64,000 nt of DNA, from contig CAVXEW010000006.1 of the NCBI GenBank assembly GCA_963760965.1, forward strand, positions 372,001 through 436,000. The letters are read 5' to 3'. Source of the DNA: Pararhizobium_B sp963760965 (lineage in GTDB: Bacteria > Pseudomonadota > Alphaproteobacteria > Rhizobiales > Rhizobiaceae). This document shows, in pieces, positions 61,948-64,000 of this stretch. Position 1 is the first letter of the stretch, and every line of letters starts with the position of its first letter. Under the pieces are notes generated by a model, which was not told the DNA's origin, did not search any database, and saw only the letters and a list, made by a program, of their open reading frames with translations. Both the position numbers and the translations under genes were made by a program.

Positions 61948-62787
61948 ATGGCGGGTCAGGGCCCGCCCGATCCGTTCGTGCCCTCGTTCTACCGCGTCGC
62001 AGGCGTGCGGCGCGAACTCGTCGACACCGTCACCCTCGACCTCGTCCCGCAGACAGGCGACAGGCCGGACTTTCGTCCGGGGCAGTTCAACATGCTCTAC
62101 GTCTTCGGCGTCGGAGAGATCGCGATCAGCATCAGCGGCGACGCATCGGACCGGACGCGGCTCGTGCACACCGTGCGCGACGTGGGCGCCGTCAGCGGCG
62201 CGCTCGCGCGGCTCGACGTGGGGAGCGCGATCGGTGTCCGCGGCCCGTTCGGTACCGGCTGGCCGGTGACGGCCGCCGCGGGCTGCGACGTCGTCTTCGT
62301 CGCGGGCGGGCTGGGCCTCGCGCCGCTGCGCCCGGCGATCCATCATGTCCTCGCCGAGCGCGACCGGTACGGCCGGATCAGTATCCTGGTCGGCAGCCGC
62401 CACCCCGACGATCTTCTCTATCGCAGGGAACTGGAGGACTGGCGCCGCCGGCTCGATGTCGACGTGGCGGTGACCGTGGATCACGCCGATGCCGGCTGGC
62501 ACGGCAATGTCGGCGTGGTCCCGTCCCTGATCCCGAAAGCGGCATTCGAACCGTCCGAAACGATCGCCTTCGTCTGCGGACCGGAGGTGATGATGCGTTT
62601 CACTGCCGCCGCTCTCGGCGAGGCCGGCGTGCCGGCGGATCGCATCTTCCTTTCCATGGAGCGCAACATGAAATGCGGCATCGGGCTTTGCGGCCATTGC
62701 CAGTTCGGCCCGTCCTTCGTCTGCAGGGACGGTCCGGTCATGCCCTTCGACGCGATCGCTGCAATTCTCGCGATCAGGGAGATCTGA
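61948..62787 (+). CDS. hyhG: Hydrogenase FAD/NAD(P)-binding subunit (HyhG/HydG-like, gamma subunit)
   Basis: Diaphorase subunit of 279 residues in the ferredoxin-NADP reductase superfamily. The FAD motif region is FRPGQFNMLYVFGVGEIAISIS (R-P-G-Q-F-N). The NAD(P) motif is CDVVFVAGGLGLAPLRPAI (about 113-131) and VCGPEVMMRF follows. A C-terminal [2Fe-2S] site uses C243, C248, C251 and C259 (MKCGIGLCGHCQFGPSFVC). It exchanges electrons with NAD(P)H. I chose the ATG at 61948 with GAGG upstream over one inside the preceding gene. Confidence 0.9.
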   Translation: MAGQGPPDPFVPSFYRVAGVRRELVDTVTLDLVPQTGDRPDFRPGQFNMLYVFGVGEIAISISGDASDRTRLVHTVRDVGAVSGALARLDVGSAIGVRGPFGTGWPVTAAAGCDVVFVAGGLGLAPLRPAIHHVLAERDRYGRISILVGSRHPDDLLYRRELEDWRRRLDVDVAVTVDHADAGWHGNVGVVPSLIPKAAFEPSETIAFVCGPEVMMRFTAAALGEAGVPADRIFLSMERNMKCGIGLCGHCQFGPSFVCRDGPVMPFDAIAAILAIREI

Positions 62788-62788
62788 A

Positions 62789-63565
62789 ATGGCAGGAGCG
62801 AGAAGACCCCGCCTGGCCGTATGGAAATTCGCGTCCTGCGACGGTTGCCAGCTCTCGCTGCTCGACTGCGAGGACGAGTTGCTGGCGCTCGCGGATGCGA
62901 TCGAGATCGCCAGTTTCCCCGAAGCCTCGCGCGCCGTCTCCGAGGGACCCTACGACCTCTCGCTGGTCGAGGGATCGATCACCACGCGCCATGACGCGGA
63001 CCGCATCCGGGAAGTCCGGCGGCAGTCGCGGCACCTCGTGACAATCGGCGCGTGCGCGACGGCCGGCGGCATCCAGGCGCTGCGCAATTTCGCCGACATC
63101 GACGACTTCGTCGCCGCCGTCTACGCCACGCCCCGCTACATTGAAACGCTTGCCACCTCGACGCCGATTTCCGCGCATGTGCCGGTCGACTACGAGCTGC
63201 ATGGCTGTCCTATCAACAAGCAGCAGCTCGTCGAGGTGATCTCCGCCTTCCTCGCAGGGCGCAAGCCGGCCATCGCCGCCCACAGCGTCTGCATCGAGTG
63301 CAAGCAGCAGGGCAATGTCTGCGTGATGGTGCAGGGCACGCCCTGTCTCGGGCCGGTCACCCACGCCGGCTGCGGCGCCATCTGCCCGTCTTTCCGTCGC
63401 GGGTGCTACGGCTGCTACGGTCCGATGGAAACGCCGAACATGAAGGCGATCGCCAGCGAGTGGCAACTTCTCGGTGCCGCCCCGCGCGACATCCGTCGTG
63501 CGCTCAGGACCTTCAACGTGGCGGCCCGTCCGTTCCTCGATGAAAGCGAGACCCATGGCGACTAG
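62789..63565 (+). CDS. hyhS: [NiFe] hydrogenase small subunit (group 3b type)
   Basis: Iron-sulfur small subunit of 258 residues without a Tat signal, so cytoplasmic. The proximal cluster cysteines begin at C17-x-x-C20 (KFASCDGCQLSLLDCEDE) and continue in GACATAGG and the later ECKQQGNVCVMVQGTPCLGPVTHAGCGAICPSFRRGCYGC region. The ELHGCPINKQQLVEVI segment is the usual small-subunit landmark. Forms the catalytic dimer with the downstream large subunit. It starts 1 bp after hyhG ends. Confidence 0.92.
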   Translation: MAGARRPRLAVWKFASCDGCQLSLLDCEDELLALADAIEIASFPEASRAVSEGPYDLSLVEGSITTRHDADRIREVRRQSRHLVTIGACATAGGIQALRNFADIDDFVAAVYATPRYIETLATSTPISAHVPVDYELHGCPINKQQLVEVISAFLAGRKPAIAAHSVCIECKQQGNVCVMVQGTPCLGPVTHAGCGAICPSFRRGCYGCYGPMETPNMKAIASEWQLLGAAPRDIRRALRTFNVAARPFLDESETHGD

Positions 63566-64000
63566 GACCATAAAGGTCGATTATCTTGCGCGCGTCGAGG
63601 GCGAAGGGGCGCTGGACCTCGACATCCGTGACGGCCGCGTCGCTTCGGCGCAGTTGCGCATCTTCGAGCCGCCGCGCTTCTTCGAGGCCTTCCTGCGTGG
63701 CCGGGGCTATGCCGAACTGCCCGACATCGTGGCCCGCATCTGCGGCATCTGTCCGATCGCCTACCAGATGAGCGCGGTGCACGCCGTCGAGCACGCCTTC
63801 GGCGCCCGGGTCGGCGGCCAGCTCCGCGCGCTCAGGCGGCTGATCTATTGCGGCGAGTGGATCGAGAGCCACGGGCTGCACGTCGTCATGCTGCACGCTC
63901 CGGACTTTCTCGGTTATCCGGATGCCATTCGGATGGCCCAGGACCACGGCGACCTCGTCCGGAAGGGGCTTCAGCTGAAGAAGGCCGGCAACGAGCTCAT
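63555..64000 (+). CDS. hyhL: [NiFe] hydrogenase large subunit (3' end outside the window)
   Basis: First 148 residues of the catalytic large subunit: MATRTIKVDYLARVEGEGALDLDIRDGRV, then the L1 motif RICGICP with the nickel-binding C63 and C66. ESHGLHVVMLHAPDFLGYPDAI is typical of group 3 enzymes (F420/NAD(P)-linked clade). The frame is open to the window edge, and the L2 motif near the C-terminus is not visible. The ATG at 63555 overlaps the small-subunit stop by 11 bp. The gene set (HyhB, cNMP protein, HyhG, small, large) and lack of signal peptides indicate the group 3b bidirectional NADP-linked type. Confidence 0.9.
   Translation, partial: MATRTIKVDYLARVEGEGALDLDIRDGRVASAQLRIFEPPRFFEAFLRGRGYAELPDIVARICGICPIAYQMSAVHAVEHAFGARVGGQLRALRRLIYCGEWIESHGLHVVMLHAPDFLGYPDAIRMAQDHGDLVRKGLQLKKAGNEL

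Noticed and set aside
1..64000. CRISPR arrays, tRNA/rRNA genes, insertion sequences, prophage or integrase genes
   Set aside because: Looked for direct-repeat arrays, tRNA-like cloverleaf regions, transposase motifs and att-like duplications by reading; none found. Structure-based tools could still reveal a small RNA.

Overview
The window is a GC-rich chromosomal segment of an alphaproteobacterium, most likely of the order Hyphomicrobiales (Rhizobiales). The lipid A genes lpxA-lpxI-lpxB use LpxI rather than LpxH. They sit beside gltA, comEC and lexA, and the lexA promoter carries the alphaproteobacterial SOS box GAAC-N7-GAAC. Species cannot be named from the sequence alone.

Layout: (1) 1-7.8 kb is core genome: lpxA (5' end cut by the window), lpxI, lpxB, gltA, comEC, lexA. 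(2) 7.9-22 kb is a catabolic block. An iclR-type regulator and a five-gene branched-chain-type ABC importer run leftwards. A six-gene acyl-CoA ligase/beta-oxidation operon runs rightwards, in the same order as the dicarboxylate (pimelate) operon pimFABCDE of Rhodopseudomonas palustris. Together they look like an import-and-oxidise system for fatty or dicarboxylic acids. The divergent promoter region holds three CAGTGC half-sites over a -35/-10 pair. (3) 22-30.6 kb holds a methyltransferase, a GH15 glucoamylase/trehalase-like enzyme, a HAD phosphatase and a heterotetrameric sarcosine-oxidase-like operon (soxB-D-A-G). Four genes here are broken by eleven frameshifts, every one a +1 insertion. 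(4) 30.7-64 kb is a stress, low-oxygen and energy island: an FtsH paralogue; an ADP-forming acyl-CoA synthetase/GNAT (Pat-like) enzyme divergent from a triple-BON protein; a K+ channel-like protein; a zinc alcohol dehydrogenase; sulfide:quinone oxidoreductase with thioredoxin 2 and a persulfide-sensor-like ArsR regulator; DUF2892 plus a two-gene RND pump; a universal stress protein, a DUF302 protein and a cupredoxin; a complete nine-gene N-type (probably Na+-translocating) ATP synthase atpDCQRBEFAG; PEP synthase, a CBS-BON protein, a PfkB kinase and glucokinase; an AI-2E family permease; and the start of a group 3b-type bidirectional [NiFe] hydrogenase operon.

The main discovery is that this last 33 kb is punctuated by FNR/FixK-type palindromes (TTGAY-N4-RTCAA) in front of nearly every transcription unit. 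At four of them a -10-like hexamer lies 30-31 bp downstream of the palindrome centre, the geometry of a class II FNR promoter. This predicts one anaerobic or microoxic regulon joining sulfide oxidation, H2 metabolism, a secondary ATPase, PEP/glucose metabolism and protein quality control.

The second discovery is the set of 13 frameshifts. All are +1, 11 of them lie within 7.5 kb, and removing one base at each restores full-length conserved proteins whose codon counts are exact. This points to local sequence error or very recent decay. No rRNA, tRNA, CRISPR array or insertion sequence was seen.
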